From contig JALMGJ010000012.1 in the NCBI GenBank assembly GCA_023362775.1, positions 18,303,501-18,367,500 of the forward strand: 64,000 bases of DNA, given 5' to 3'. Position numbers and translations under genes: made by a program. The notes below the pieces were generated by a model that made no database searches, was not told the origin of the DNA, and saw only the letters and a program-made list of their open reading frames with translations. How positions within the stretch are numbered: the stretch's first letter is position 1; each line of letters opens with the position of its first letter. This document shows, piece after piece, positions 11,000 through 19,907 of this stretch. This DNA comes from Charina bottae (Eukaryota; Chordata; Lepidosauria; Squamata; Charinaidae).

Positions 11000-11707
11000 G
11001 ACCACAGATAAGGGGAAAGAACTCTTGCTTCAAGGAGTTTACAATCTAAAAAAACAACCAAGGGGAAACAGGAGAGTAGAGGAAAGAGTCAACATGGAAA
11101 GAATATGCAGATGTTTGAGTTTAGGCCAGATTACAAGCAGACATGAAAATGAGCAGGTTATGTGCCAAGGGCTTCAGGAAAAGATCAACTCAGAGGAGGA
11201 ATCAGAAAGAAGCAAGAAAAACGGCACCAGATGATAACTGGTGTGTGTGTCTTTTATAGGATATTAAAATGCTTTACTCTTTTTTAAAACAACAACAACA
11301 CTATATTACCCAAACTGCTACGAGTAATTCCCTATCTCTTTCCCTTTCAACTCAGAAACAGCAAAATTTTTACAAACACCAAGTATGGGAGCTGACCAGA
11401 AAATTCCCCTTTTGCTTGTTAAAAGCCTTCTTCCCCCGATGTTTCAAAGAAAAAGAACAACCAATCAATGAGTTTAAAAGTAACCAGTGGGTTTTGACTC
11501 TTCCTTCAACCAAGAAAATAGCATCCCAAAAATTCTTTATAAAAGATGGTGCCAGAGCCTCGTCCCAACCAGCCTCAGAAGGAGCAAGTGTGTTTGGGTT
11601 TCATCACTCCCACTACTTCTTTCTGCCTAGCACGAATAATAGGGATCTCTATTTGTTGGTTCTTTAGCATTGCATCCAAGCTGGAATCCCTGGATTATTG
11701 CATTTCT
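11000..11707. other. unannotated intronic sequence
   Basis: Open frames on the plus strand here (up to 132 codons) have no recognisable domain and no splice context. I treat them as chance frames. Confidence 0.35.
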
Positions 11708-11779
11708 GGAAAGGAAGGAAGGAAGGAAGGAAGGAAGGAAGGAAGGAAGGAAGGAAGGAAGGAAGGAAGGAAGGAAGGA
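11708..11779. repeat. GGAA microsatellite
   Basis: About 18 uninterrupted GGAA tetranucleotides. The copia element begins 11 bp after its end. Confidence 0.95.
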
Positions 11780-11785
11780 CCCTGC

Positions 11786-11790
11786 CTTCT
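11786..11790. repeat. target-site duplication of copia 1, left copy
   Basis: CTTCT immediately before the 5' LTR. The right copy is at 16535-16539. Five bases is the usual copia length. Confidence 0.95.
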
Positions 11791-12245
11791 TGTTGGGGTT
11801 TGATAAACCCAGGAATTTACTTCTAGATATAAATTATACAGAGAGGCTTGATTTCTAGGTAAAAGGTGAAATATTCTGCACAGTCACCCAATTAGCAGCC
11901 ATTGTTGTAGGAATGATGTGTCATGTGTGACTCATAACAACAGGTGCTTAGAGTTAGGTTGGGTGTGGTGAATAACGAGAGTGACCTATAATGTGATTGG
12001 TCAGGTTCACTATATATGCAGAGACATTCTCATTTCCCATTATTCCCATTTTACCTCGTGAAAGCTGTATCGTTGATGGTGTATCATTTGTTACTTGTGG
12101 AAGTGATCTGTAAATACGTATGTATATAAAGTAAATAGGATATTTGATATAACTTCTGTTTGGAGTCTATTTACTGCATAGTACGTGGATCACTGGTGCC
12201 TAGGAGAGAGGCAGGCCGCTCCATCTCCGCGCGCTCCCTCTGACA
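11791..12245 (+). repeat. 5' LTR of copia 1
   Basis: Starts TGTTGGGGTTTGATAAACCC and ends CCCTCTGACA, the TG...CA ends of an LTR. A TATA-like TATATATG at about 12011 and TATATAAA at 12123 could direct transcription. It differs from the 3' LTR only at 12130 (A here, G at 16419), about 99.8% identity by eye. Confidence 0.97.
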
Positions 12246-12260
12246 GGGTTATGGGCCCAG
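12246..12260 (+). promoter_or_regulatory. primer-binding site, half initiator tRNA-Met
   Basis: GGGTTATGGGCCCAG directly follows the LTR. It is the exact complement of the anticodon stem-loop region of vertebrate initiator tRNA-Met (CTGGGCCCATAACCC), not of the tRNA 3' end. Priming by an internally cleaved half-tRNA-iMet is known for Drosophila copia and relatives. Element 2 has the same site with one change, at 60013. Confidence 0.9.
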
Positions 12261-12514
12261 AGGCGGCAGAGACGCCATAGACGACGGAAGGCTTTGCACT
12301 GGCTGTGGATCGGTGGATCGTGTGCAGTCTGTGAGCTGGAAGCTTTGGAAGCCTATCCAGGAGTCGTGTGGCTATTTGGAGTGATTTGGAGCTTTAACAG
12401 GTTCCGTCCCTGTGTGTGTGTTTTTTCTCCTACGCTTGTTTTACAGCTGGAGGACATTCTGATAAGGTCTGTGTCTTTAATCATCAGTGTCTGCCCAGAA
12501 AGGGCTGAAGACAG

Positions 12515-12703
12515 ATGAGCACAGCGAAGATGTTGCCGGCAGTCAGGGGAGGTTTTCCTCTGGAAAGACTGAATGACAGTAATTATTCATCATGGGCATA
12601 TAAAATGGAAATGTATCTTCGGCATGAAGGGCTTTGGAGGAGTGTACTTTGCCCTGAACCAGACCTGGAAGGTTTACAGATCACTTCCACAAGTAACAAA
12701 TGA
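12515..12703 (+). pseudogene. copia 1 gag, N-terminal part, interrupted
   Basis: The frame starts MSTAKMLPAVRGGFPLERLN and continues with NYSSWAYKMEMYLRHEGLW, a typical copia Gag N-terminus (substrate-like W..K and LW motifs). Genuine Gag ends near residue 53 (DLEG, about 12672). The last few codons and the stop are read from the inverted LTR fragment. Gag would coat the RNA in the particle. This copy cannot give full-length Gag. Confidence 0.85.
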
Positions 12704-12860
12704 TACACCATCAACGATACAGCTTTCACGAGGTAAAATGGGAATAATGGGAAATGAGAATGTCTCTGCATATATAGTGAACCTGACCAATCACATTATA
12801 GGTCACTCTCGTTATTCACCACACCCAACCTAACTCTAAGCACCTGTTGTTATGAGTCAC
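12673..12860 (-). repeat. inverted 188-bp fragment of the element's own LTR inside gag
   Basis: These 188 bp are the exact reverse complement of LTR positions 11927-12114 (and the same part of the 3' LTR). I found no mismatch reading base by base. Homology begins at TTTACAGATC (12673) and ends at ATGAGTCAC (12860). It separates the Gag start from the rest of Gag-Pol and changes the frame. Because 188 is not a multiple of 3, either some gag was lost too or the frame was broken by the insertion. Confidence 0.95.
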
Positions 12861-15413
12861 GAAGAATGTTATGAAGAAGTTGCTCTAAAGGACGATAGAG
12901 CATTGGCAAGCATAATTTTATGTCTGGAAGATAGCCAATTGTGTTATGTTAGAGACTGTCAGTTAGCCTATAAGTGTTGGGAAGCTTTAAAGAATGTTTA
13001 TCTAAGAAGCTCACCGTTATGTAAGGTTTTACTAACAAGAAAACTTTATCACGCTAGATTAGGGGTATCTGATAATATAAGGGATCACCTGCATTATATG
13101 ACAGGGTTGTTCCAGGAGTTGGCTCAGAGAGATATGCCATTTACAGAAGCTAATAAAGTGTATATAATTCTCAGTTCTCTAAATGAAACGTGGGATACTT
13201 TGGCAATTAGCTTTGGTTCATTATCTGAGGAAGATTTAACCATAAGATACTTATCTAGCAGGCTTTTAGAAGAAGAGCAAAGAAGGCAGCAGTGTTCTAA
13301 CGTAATTAGGTCTAAGCAAAACAGTGTTTGTGTTAAAGAATGTTCTGATAACCAAAACAATGTATTATTTGTGAAAAGAAAATGTTTCTGCTGTGGGTCA
13401 CAAAAGCATTTGTTGCGGGATTGTGATAAGAAACGGAAGCCGAAGGCTAAGCTGAAAATTTCCAAGCCGGGAGACGCTGCACAGCTGTCTTTAATTAGTT
13501 CAAGTGTAGAACAAGATTTAAAGGGACCATTTTTAATTGACAGTGGGGCTTGTCAGCATATAGGGAGTAACAGACAGATGTTTAAGAGTTTTATGCAAGC
13601 TGATAAAGATCATGTTACTTTAGCTAATGGAAGCATTGCATCTGTGACTGGTAAAGGATTTGTATATGTACCAGGGTTAAATATTGAATTATCAATGTTG
13701 TGTGTACCTGAACTGGAGTACAATATAATTAGTGTGTCACAATTGGATAAACAGGGTTATACTGTACAGTTTGGTAATAATGAATGTATTGTTATGAAAG
13801 ATAACAATGTTTGTGGCAAAGGTATTTTGCAGAACAATTTATATGAAATTGTACAAGCCAGGACAAGCAGCAGCCATCATGGTGTAGCTACAATTAATAA
13901 GCCAACACATGATTCATGTGCGCACCTGTGGCACAGAAGGCTTGGGCATCCGAGTTTCAAAGTGATTGAAAAGATGTCAGAAGCAAGTTCTGGAATGGAA
14001 TTGAAAAAGTCCCAAGTGTATTTGGATTGCACAGCTTGTAAGGTTGCAAAGTCAAAGGTGTTTCCTGTGAGCAAATTCAGTGATAGGAAGTCACATAAAC
14101 GTTTTGAATTAGTTCACGCTGACTTAATTGGTCCATTACCAGCTACAATAGGGGGTGCTAAATATGTTTTAGTCATTGTAGATGATTACACAAGATTTGG
14201 GTTCTGTTACCTATTGAAAGCTAAAAGTCAAACATTTGAAAAGTTTAGAAACTGGGTACAGTTTGTGGAACGTAGGTATAGCACTAAGGTGTGTAGTTTA
14301 CAAACTGACCGGGGTACAGAGTTTCTTACTGGGAGTTTTCAGCAATGGCTCCGTAGAAGGGGCATTGTGCATAGGAGAACTAACCCACATAGTTCAGCTG
14401 AGAATGGCGTGGCTGAACGTAGGAATTTGGCATTGCAGACAGTAAAGGATTCACTCATTGCTGACTCAGGGTTATCAAGAGGATACTGGGGAGAGGCAAT
14501 ATTAACTGCTAATTATTTAATTAACAGGTTATGGAGTGTGTCTGTAAACCAAACTCCATATTATATGTTATATGGCAAGAAGCCACCATTAGCTCATTTG
14601 AAGGTGTTTGGGTGCACTGCCTATGTTCACGTGCATAAGGAGGTACGTAGGAAAGAACAGGCAAAAGCACAGAAGCTGACGTTTGTGGGGTATGAGCCAG
14701 GGACCAAGGGATATAGGTTCACTGATGGCAGGAAAGTTGTTATTTCTAGATCAGCAAGTTTTAGTGAGCACAGCAATTGGCAGAGATTACACGGGAGTAG
14801 TGAGGTATATCTTCCTAGTCAGAGAAGTTTTGAGTTTTCAGAGCGGAGAAAGGCCACTGATGTGATTAAGAAGGAAGAGGAATTAACTCCTAGTGTGCCA
14901 ATGATGCAGGATGCTACAGTGTTGCGTAGATCTGAGAGAGTTAACAAGGGCATACCACCTCAGCGTTATACACCAGGTGATGTAAAAGTGCGTTTCATTG
15001 ATTATGAACCTCGTAATTACAAGGACATATTGGAGTTGCCACAACACGAGCAGAGTAGATGGAAAGCTGCTATGGATGTGGAAATGAAAGCCATTAATTC
15101 TCATAAGGTTTTCAAATCTACTAGGCTGCCTGAGGGGCATAGAGCAGTAGGCTGTAGATGGGTGTATAAGAAGAAAACCTTAGTGAATGGTGATATTCAG
15201 TATAAGGCTAGGTTGGTAGCACAAGGATTTTCCCAGATAAAGAATCAGACTTATGATGAAGTTTTTGCACCAACGCTAAGAGGGGAGACATTTAGGTTTG
15301 CCTTAGCAATGGCAGCAGCTGGGAATTGTGTAGTACAGCATTATGATATCACAACAGCATATTTGCATGCTGATTTGAATGAAGAGATCTATATGATTGA
15401 AGCCAGGGTATGA
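12852..15413 (+). pseudogene. copia 1 gag-pol (rest of Gag, protease, integrase, first part of RT)
   Basis: The 853-codon frame opens at an ATG inside the inverted LTR piece. In order: Gag remainder; CCHC zinc knuckle C-X2-C-X4-H-X4-C at about 177-190; aspartic protease LIDSGA with D230; GAG-pre-integrase HHCC with LWHRRLGHPS at about 360 and C-X2-C; integrase catalytic triad D424, D486, E522 (DX35E, all present); then RT from about 750 with KARLVAQGFSQ, DEVFAPT and YDITTAYLHADL. The frame is lost at about 15396, where RT continues in the +1 frame. Integrase looks intact, RT does not. Confidence 0.9.
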
Positions 15414-15903
15414 ATCAAAGATTGCAGGAAGGGTATACAAGTTGCAGAAAGCATTGTATGGACTCAAGCAGTCGGCACGTTGCTGGAATCTTAGGTTAGA
15501 TAAGGAATTACAAAGAATGGGATTCAAGTGTAGTATAGCTGACCCATGTCTGTATGTAAAGCAATGTGAAAATGATGAACAGATTTTGCTTTTGATTTTT
15601 GTAGACAATTTGTGTCTTATAGCGAAAGATCAAAGCAGGGTAATTGAATTTACTGAAAATCTGAAACAGCACTTTGATGTCAAAGATCTGGGAGAAATTA
15701 AGAATTACCTAGGCATGGGTATTCAGAAGGTTGATGGGGGTTATGTTCTAGAGCAGCGGAAGAAGATTGAAGCACTGCTAAGAGAGAACAATATGGAACA
15801 GTGCAAGGAAGTTCCAACCCCGATGACAACAGATTTTGTTAAAACAGAGACTGGAGATGATGAACAAACTTCATGTGATCAAGAATATGTGATCAGTCAA
15901 TAA
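15397..15903 (+). pseudogene. copia 1 RT continuation, frameshifted, with altered catalytic site
   Basis: Continues the RT after the frameshift: LQKALYGLKQSARCWN, then FVDNLC where copia RTs have a (Y/F)VDD box, so the second catalytic aspartate is Asn (codon AAT at about 15605-15610). KQHFDVKDLGEIKNYLG and TPMTTDF follow. A further frameshift near 15890, next to a duplicated TGTGATCA, ends the frame. RT activity is not expected from this copy. Confidence 0.88.
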
Positions 15904-16069
15904 TTGGAAGTTTATTGTATTGTATTGTATTGATTTGCAATATTGTCCATCTGAATGTAATGTAGCAGATGCGATGACAAAGCCTCTAAGCTTAGAGAGA
16001 CATAGGATGTGTATATCTCAAATGTGTATGTCTTCTATTCTGTACAATTGAATGTAATATCTATTGTAA
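15904..16069 (+). pseudogene. copia 1 RNase H remnant after internal deletion
   Basis: Right after a GSLLY-coding segment (about 15908-15920) come repeats of TATTG. The sequence then jumps to coding for YCPSECNVADAMTKPL (about 15940-15990), which is the extreme C-terminus of copia Pol. The RNase H core with its catalytic acidic residues is therefore missing. Compared with the intact RNase H of element 2, several hundred bp are gone. The TATTG repeats at the junction suggest slippage or template switching during reverse transcription. Confidence 0.8.
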
Positions 16070-16072
16070 ATT

Positions 16073-16079
16073 GAAGGGG
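16073..16079 (+). promoter_or_regulatory. polypurine tract of copia 1
   Basis: GAAGGGG abuts the 3' LTR (TGTTGG...), the plus-strand primer position. Confidence 0.85.
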
Positions 16080-16534
16080 TGTTGGGGTTTGATAAACCCA
16101 GGAATTTACTTCTAGATATAAATTATACAGAGAGGCTTGATTTCTAGGTAAAAGGTGAAATATTCTGCACAGTCACCCAATTAGCAGCCATTGTTGTAGG
16201 AATGATGTGTCATGTGTGACTCATAACAACAGGTGCTTAGAGTTAGGTTGGGTGTGGTGAATAACGAGAGTGACCTATAATGTGATTGGTCAGGTTCACT
16301 ATATATGCAGAGACATTCTCATTTCCCATTATTCCCATTTTACCTCGTGAAAGCTGTATCGTTGATGGTGTATCATTTGTTACTTGTGGAAGTGATCTGT
16401 AAATACGTATGTATATAAGGTAAATAGGATATTTGATATAACTTCTGTTTGGAGTCTATTTACTGCATAGTACGTGGATCACTGGTGCCTAGGAGAGAGG
16501 CAGGCCGCTCCATCTCCGCGCGCTCCCTCTGACA
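16080..16534 (+). repeat. 3' LTR of copia 1
   Basis: 455 bp, identical to the 5' LTR except G at 16419. It is followed by the target duplication CTTCT at 16535-16539. Confidence 0.97.
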
Positions 16535-16539
16535 CTTCT

Positions 16540-18206
16540 GAAGAACTTTGGCTTATTTTTAGAGCTAGACATTGTTTGGCAGGGATGAATGCCAAAGACC
16601 TGCATGGAAGTATCAATCTGTGGCAGAAGGGAAAAAACAGCATGTATTATCACTAAACAGCCTTCCTGCAGACCCAAGACTTTCTCTTCTCTTTAGCTGT
16701 AAAAACTGTCATCCGGAGACAGTTCACATGAATGAATGCAAAACTGTTGCTCGCACCCAAAATGAAAATTAAATATTACAGAATGCCTGTGATACATAGC
16801 AACGATTTGGAAGGCCCCTGCAGCAACCCTACCTATGGTTCATCAGTTTCATTTTACAAAGAAGTACCAAATAAACTGCAGTGGCAGCCATCTAAAGGAG
16901 TCCGATGACTGAGCAAGATTTCAGCACAGCCCACCCATTATTCAATGCCTGACCTGAGAGGGTGGCTGCTTCCTACCAGCAGAGGCAGACAGTTAGGACA
17001 AAGGCATTAACAGGACGTGATGGGGTTCAGTACAGAGGAATGGGTATGCCCAGGCCCTCCTCAATTCTGTCTTGTGACAAGCAGAGGACGAAACACCCAG
17101 GAGCAAGTCACAAATGAGTCTTCCAGATACGAAAGAGAGCCAACAGTGGACATTATCAGCTTCTGAAATAAGAATGGCTGATTCCTACCAGTTGTTCTCA
17201 AAAGGATAAACACAGGAAAAGCCTTGACCAACAGAAAGATGGGCTTCTACCAATGTAGTCATTTCTGCATAACTTTAAATATGTATTTCCTGCTCTTCAT
17301 TTAAGATAAGCCAGAGAAGCCTAACTGGGATGACCCTGATGCGGGTGGATTCACACACTACGCTAAGCCATTGTGTGTTGCACTTGGCTTGGACTGATGG
17401 TCAGCCATGGCTTGGACTGATGGTCAGCCATTATGAGTTATGTAAGCAAAATGTGCAGACCCAACCAACTGTGGGCTGCTGAAATGGAGCTGTTTTTCAG
17501 GGATTCAAGTGGGTGATTTTTCTCCAGCCCTGCCTGAAGGTATCCCATTGAACCTAGTGCGCATGCTCCACTATACAATCCTTCCCCAAACATGGGCTTC
17601 TCAATGGTTAAGACCATATCCTGGTGTGACAGGTAGCAAAGTTCAGTTGGAGCAACAGTAGCTGTTTTCAGATTAACTGATGAAGTGGATTAATTTAAAG
17701 TTAAGTCCTAGATTGCTGAGCCATTCAGGCCAACACAAATACACCTTTTTCACACCTCAAGCTGAATACGTATTGTGCACAATACGATGAAAATCTCCTT
17801 CAAATCAAGTTTGACTCCTGGTGACTATAGTTTTCTTGGCAACCCTATGTGACTGGTTTGCTACTCCTTTCTTCAAGGACATTTTCTTGACTTCCTAGTC
17901 TAGCTCAGTCCTGTGTTTCCTTGGTCTCCCATTCAAGAACTAACCAGGTCTGATCCAGCTTAGCTTTCTGAGATCAACTAAAGTTGGCTAGGTGGCCTGT
18001 GATTTGATCCTAGTAAATTAAGTCATAATATTTGTCTAGAACAGAAGCAATTTGTCATTCTATTACTCCTTCCAGTCTCATTTTACAAGCTTTACCACTC
18101 CTGCCCTTGTAGTTTATTAACCTTCAGCTTTATCAACTTGGAAGCGAAAGAATGTTTCTATACCAAAAACTAACAGATGAGAGTTCGCCAAACCGAGCCA
18201 CTGAAT
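16540..18206. other. unannotated RAI14 intron sequence
   Basis: No exon-like segment seen. 17340-17480 contains ggattcacacac and repeated tggcttggactgatgg words typical of a decayed medium-copy repeat also glimpsed at 31.2, 35.07 and 55.3 kb. Confidence 0.4.
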
Positions 18207-18212
18207 ACTTAC

Positions 18213-18248
18213 ATCGCTCTTCCTGAACTTGGCTTTCAAACTCTTCAT
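18213..18248 (-). CDS. RAI14: RAI14 (ankycorbin), first coding exon, codons 1-12
   Basis: Reading the minus strand from 18248 gives ATG and MKSLKAKFRKSD. The exon then ends in a strong donor GAT|GTAAGT (18207-18212). This peptide is what I recall as the N-terminus of vertebrate RAI14. The related UACA starts MKSLKS but then differs. RAI14 is an ankyrin-repeat, coiled-coil protein that binds F-actin at stress fibres and cell junctions. The exon ends in phase 0. I found no exon for the following ankyrin repeats between 1 and 18206, so it should lie left of the window. In all three frames the sequence upstream of the ATG has stops, as expected for 5' UTR. Confidence 0.8.
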
Positions 18249-18283
18249 GCTTTTTCCATTCAAGGCTTACACGTTTTCAGCAC
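18249..18283 (-). other. RAI14: RAI14 5' UTR part of the first coding exon, with acceptor
   Basis: The minus-strand sequence TTTTTTCCCCCTACATAG gives a polypyrimidine tract and AG acceptor, so the exon would begin GTGCTGAAAACG at 18283 and be 71 bp long. It contains an upstream ATG (ATGGAAAAAGCATGA), a 4-codon uORF overlapping the main start by four bases, which may tune initiation. Confidence 0.65.
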
Positions 18284-18973
18284 CTATGTAGGGGGAAAAA
18301 ATCAGAGGGGTGTAAAGAATATGTAATTTTCCAGCTACATTTGTTTGAACTTTAATGAGCATTAGCCTCATTTCCTTAAGTGGAGTAGATGGTTAGTTTA
18401 AGCAAAAATGATACCCAAATCTATTGCTCAATTTCACCTACTGTATTAAATAACAAAAAAAATTAGGCAGTTTATATGCACTGACATTTCTGTGCAACAA
18501 TGAAGAGATCTACTTTTACATGTGCATTTTCAAAGTACTTGCAGCAAAGCTGAATAAGTATCACAAAATCTCCTGCCTTTTGCTCTACCAGTTTTTTGTA
18601 ATCCAGCAGGAAAAAAAATACAACCTTCTTTTTGTGATTATAACGCCTTGGCATTGTTCTCCAAAGCAGTAAAGAATATACCATCTGTGTAAAGTAATGC
18701 AATTTCTAAAAGAATTGTTTCTTTATGTCCCCCATCAAGGTGTAATGCATTTAATAACATGCCTGGTAAAGTATTCATCGGTTTTATAGGCCATGTTATA
18801 GAAGATTAGTTGCCTAAAGTGATTCATCCCACAGCAAGGCCTGCCTCTCCTTATCTTGCTCAATTGGAACAGAATGTATAACACCCAACTTGGCTGCTTC
18901 CTTGTCAGCTAAGTCCATGTCCGTTGCAGCTACAACTTAACAGGGCCAAGGGCTTCTCTTCCACAACAGCATC
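18284..18973. other. unannotated RAI14 intron sequence
   Basis: First part of the intron upstream (in transcription) of the coding exon. No repeat or exon recognised. Confidence 0.35.
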
Positions 18974-18981
18974 TCCTGCGG

Positions 18982-19257
18982 CAAGGGTCGGAAATGGCGG
19001 CTCGCGAGCCAGATGCGGCTCTTTGGCCCCTTGAGTGTGGCTCTTCCGCAGCTGAACTCACCCCCGCCCCTTCCACGCGATTGGCCCCCGCCCGCAAACC
19101 CCGCCCCTTCCACGCGATCGGCTCCCGCCCGCAAACCCCGCCCCCTTCCACGTGATTGGCCCCCGCCCGCAAACCCCGCCCCCTGGCTCTCGAGCATTTC
19201 AAAATGTGCACGAGCATGTCAAAATGGCTCCCGGCATAAAAAGTTTGCCGACCCCTG
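18982..19257. mobile_element. non-autonomous hAT element with GATTGGC...CCCGCAAACC repeats, copy 1
   Basis: Ends CAAGGGTCGGAAATGG and TTTGCCGACCCCTG are inverted repeats. The 8-bp duplication is TCCTGCGG / TCCTGGGG (7 of 8). The core contains three tandem units of about 38 bp of the form (C)CACG(C/T)GATTGGC..CCCGCAAACCCCGCCCC, which create GC-box- and CCAAT-box-like words. The open frames on both strands come from this repeat and are not genes. Confidence 0.8.
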
Positions 19258-19265
19258 TCCTGGGG

Positions 19266-19899
19266 GAACACCTCTTGGTCAATTTGAACCTTTCTCATTT
19301 GCACAAAACCTCCAGCACACTTTTGCCCACAAGTACTAGGACTACAGCTCCCAGAACTCCCCAGCAAGACACAAACTCTGCAGTTCTAACAGCTCCTGAG
19401 GTTGCCAAGTCGGGTAAGTTGTTTTCGTAAAGTACAGAAAATAAAAAAGTAAAGCCGTAAGTAATTGTTTTGCGTGTTACGGAAGAACACGTGTTTGAAT
19501 TATGCAGCTCCATCTCTGAATGTGCCACCTGTACTGGGGGAATTGGGATGCATTCAAGAGCTCTAGGCTGGAACAGATGACCCTTATGACTCCATCAACA
19601 TGGAAAGAGCATTTAGTAGCCGATCAGAAGATATCTGGTATTCTGAATAGAGGGTCCCAAAATGAAGATCTAGGCCCTAGAGAAACCTAGCTGCCCACTG
19701 AACGATAATGGTTATTGTAACATTTGTTGCTCTGAAATGCATAGCTCTCAAGCGGGAGTCCCCTGTCCCAACCGTTTTTCATTTTACAGTATAGGAAATA
19801 ACACAATATTTGTGCCTTGAGAAATATTAGCTTCTGCTTACATAGACAGTCTAATTCATCTAGACATTTTATATTTGTGCTTTCTTAGGTGATTTTAAT
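19266..19899. other. unannotated RAI14 intron sequence
   Basis: No gene or repeat recognised. Confidence 0.35.
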
Positions 19900-19907
19900 G
19901 TATAGGG

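Larger units (their letters stand above)
11791..16534 (+). mobile_element. Ty1/copia LTR retrotransposon, element 1 (complete ends, defective coding)
   Basis: A 4744-bp insertion bounded by identical-length 455-bp LTRs and the 5-bp target duplication CTTCT (11786-11790 and 16535-16539). The order is LTR, initiator-tRNA primer site, gag, protease, integrase, reverse transcriptase, RNase H remnant, polypurine tract, LTR. Integrase before RT defines the copia (Pseudoviridae-like) order. Visible lesions are an inverted LTR fragment in gag, a frameshift at about 15396, VDD changed to VDN in RT, another frameshift near 15890 and loss of RNase H. LTR near-identity shows a very recent insertion, so the protein machinery probably came from another copy. 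Confidence 0.97.

Noticed and set aside
15397..15410. Programmed frameshift between the two copia 1 pol frames
   Set aside because: Copia elements are usually single-frame here and the join lies inside RT with no slippery site; other lesions show decay, so a plain indel is simpler.
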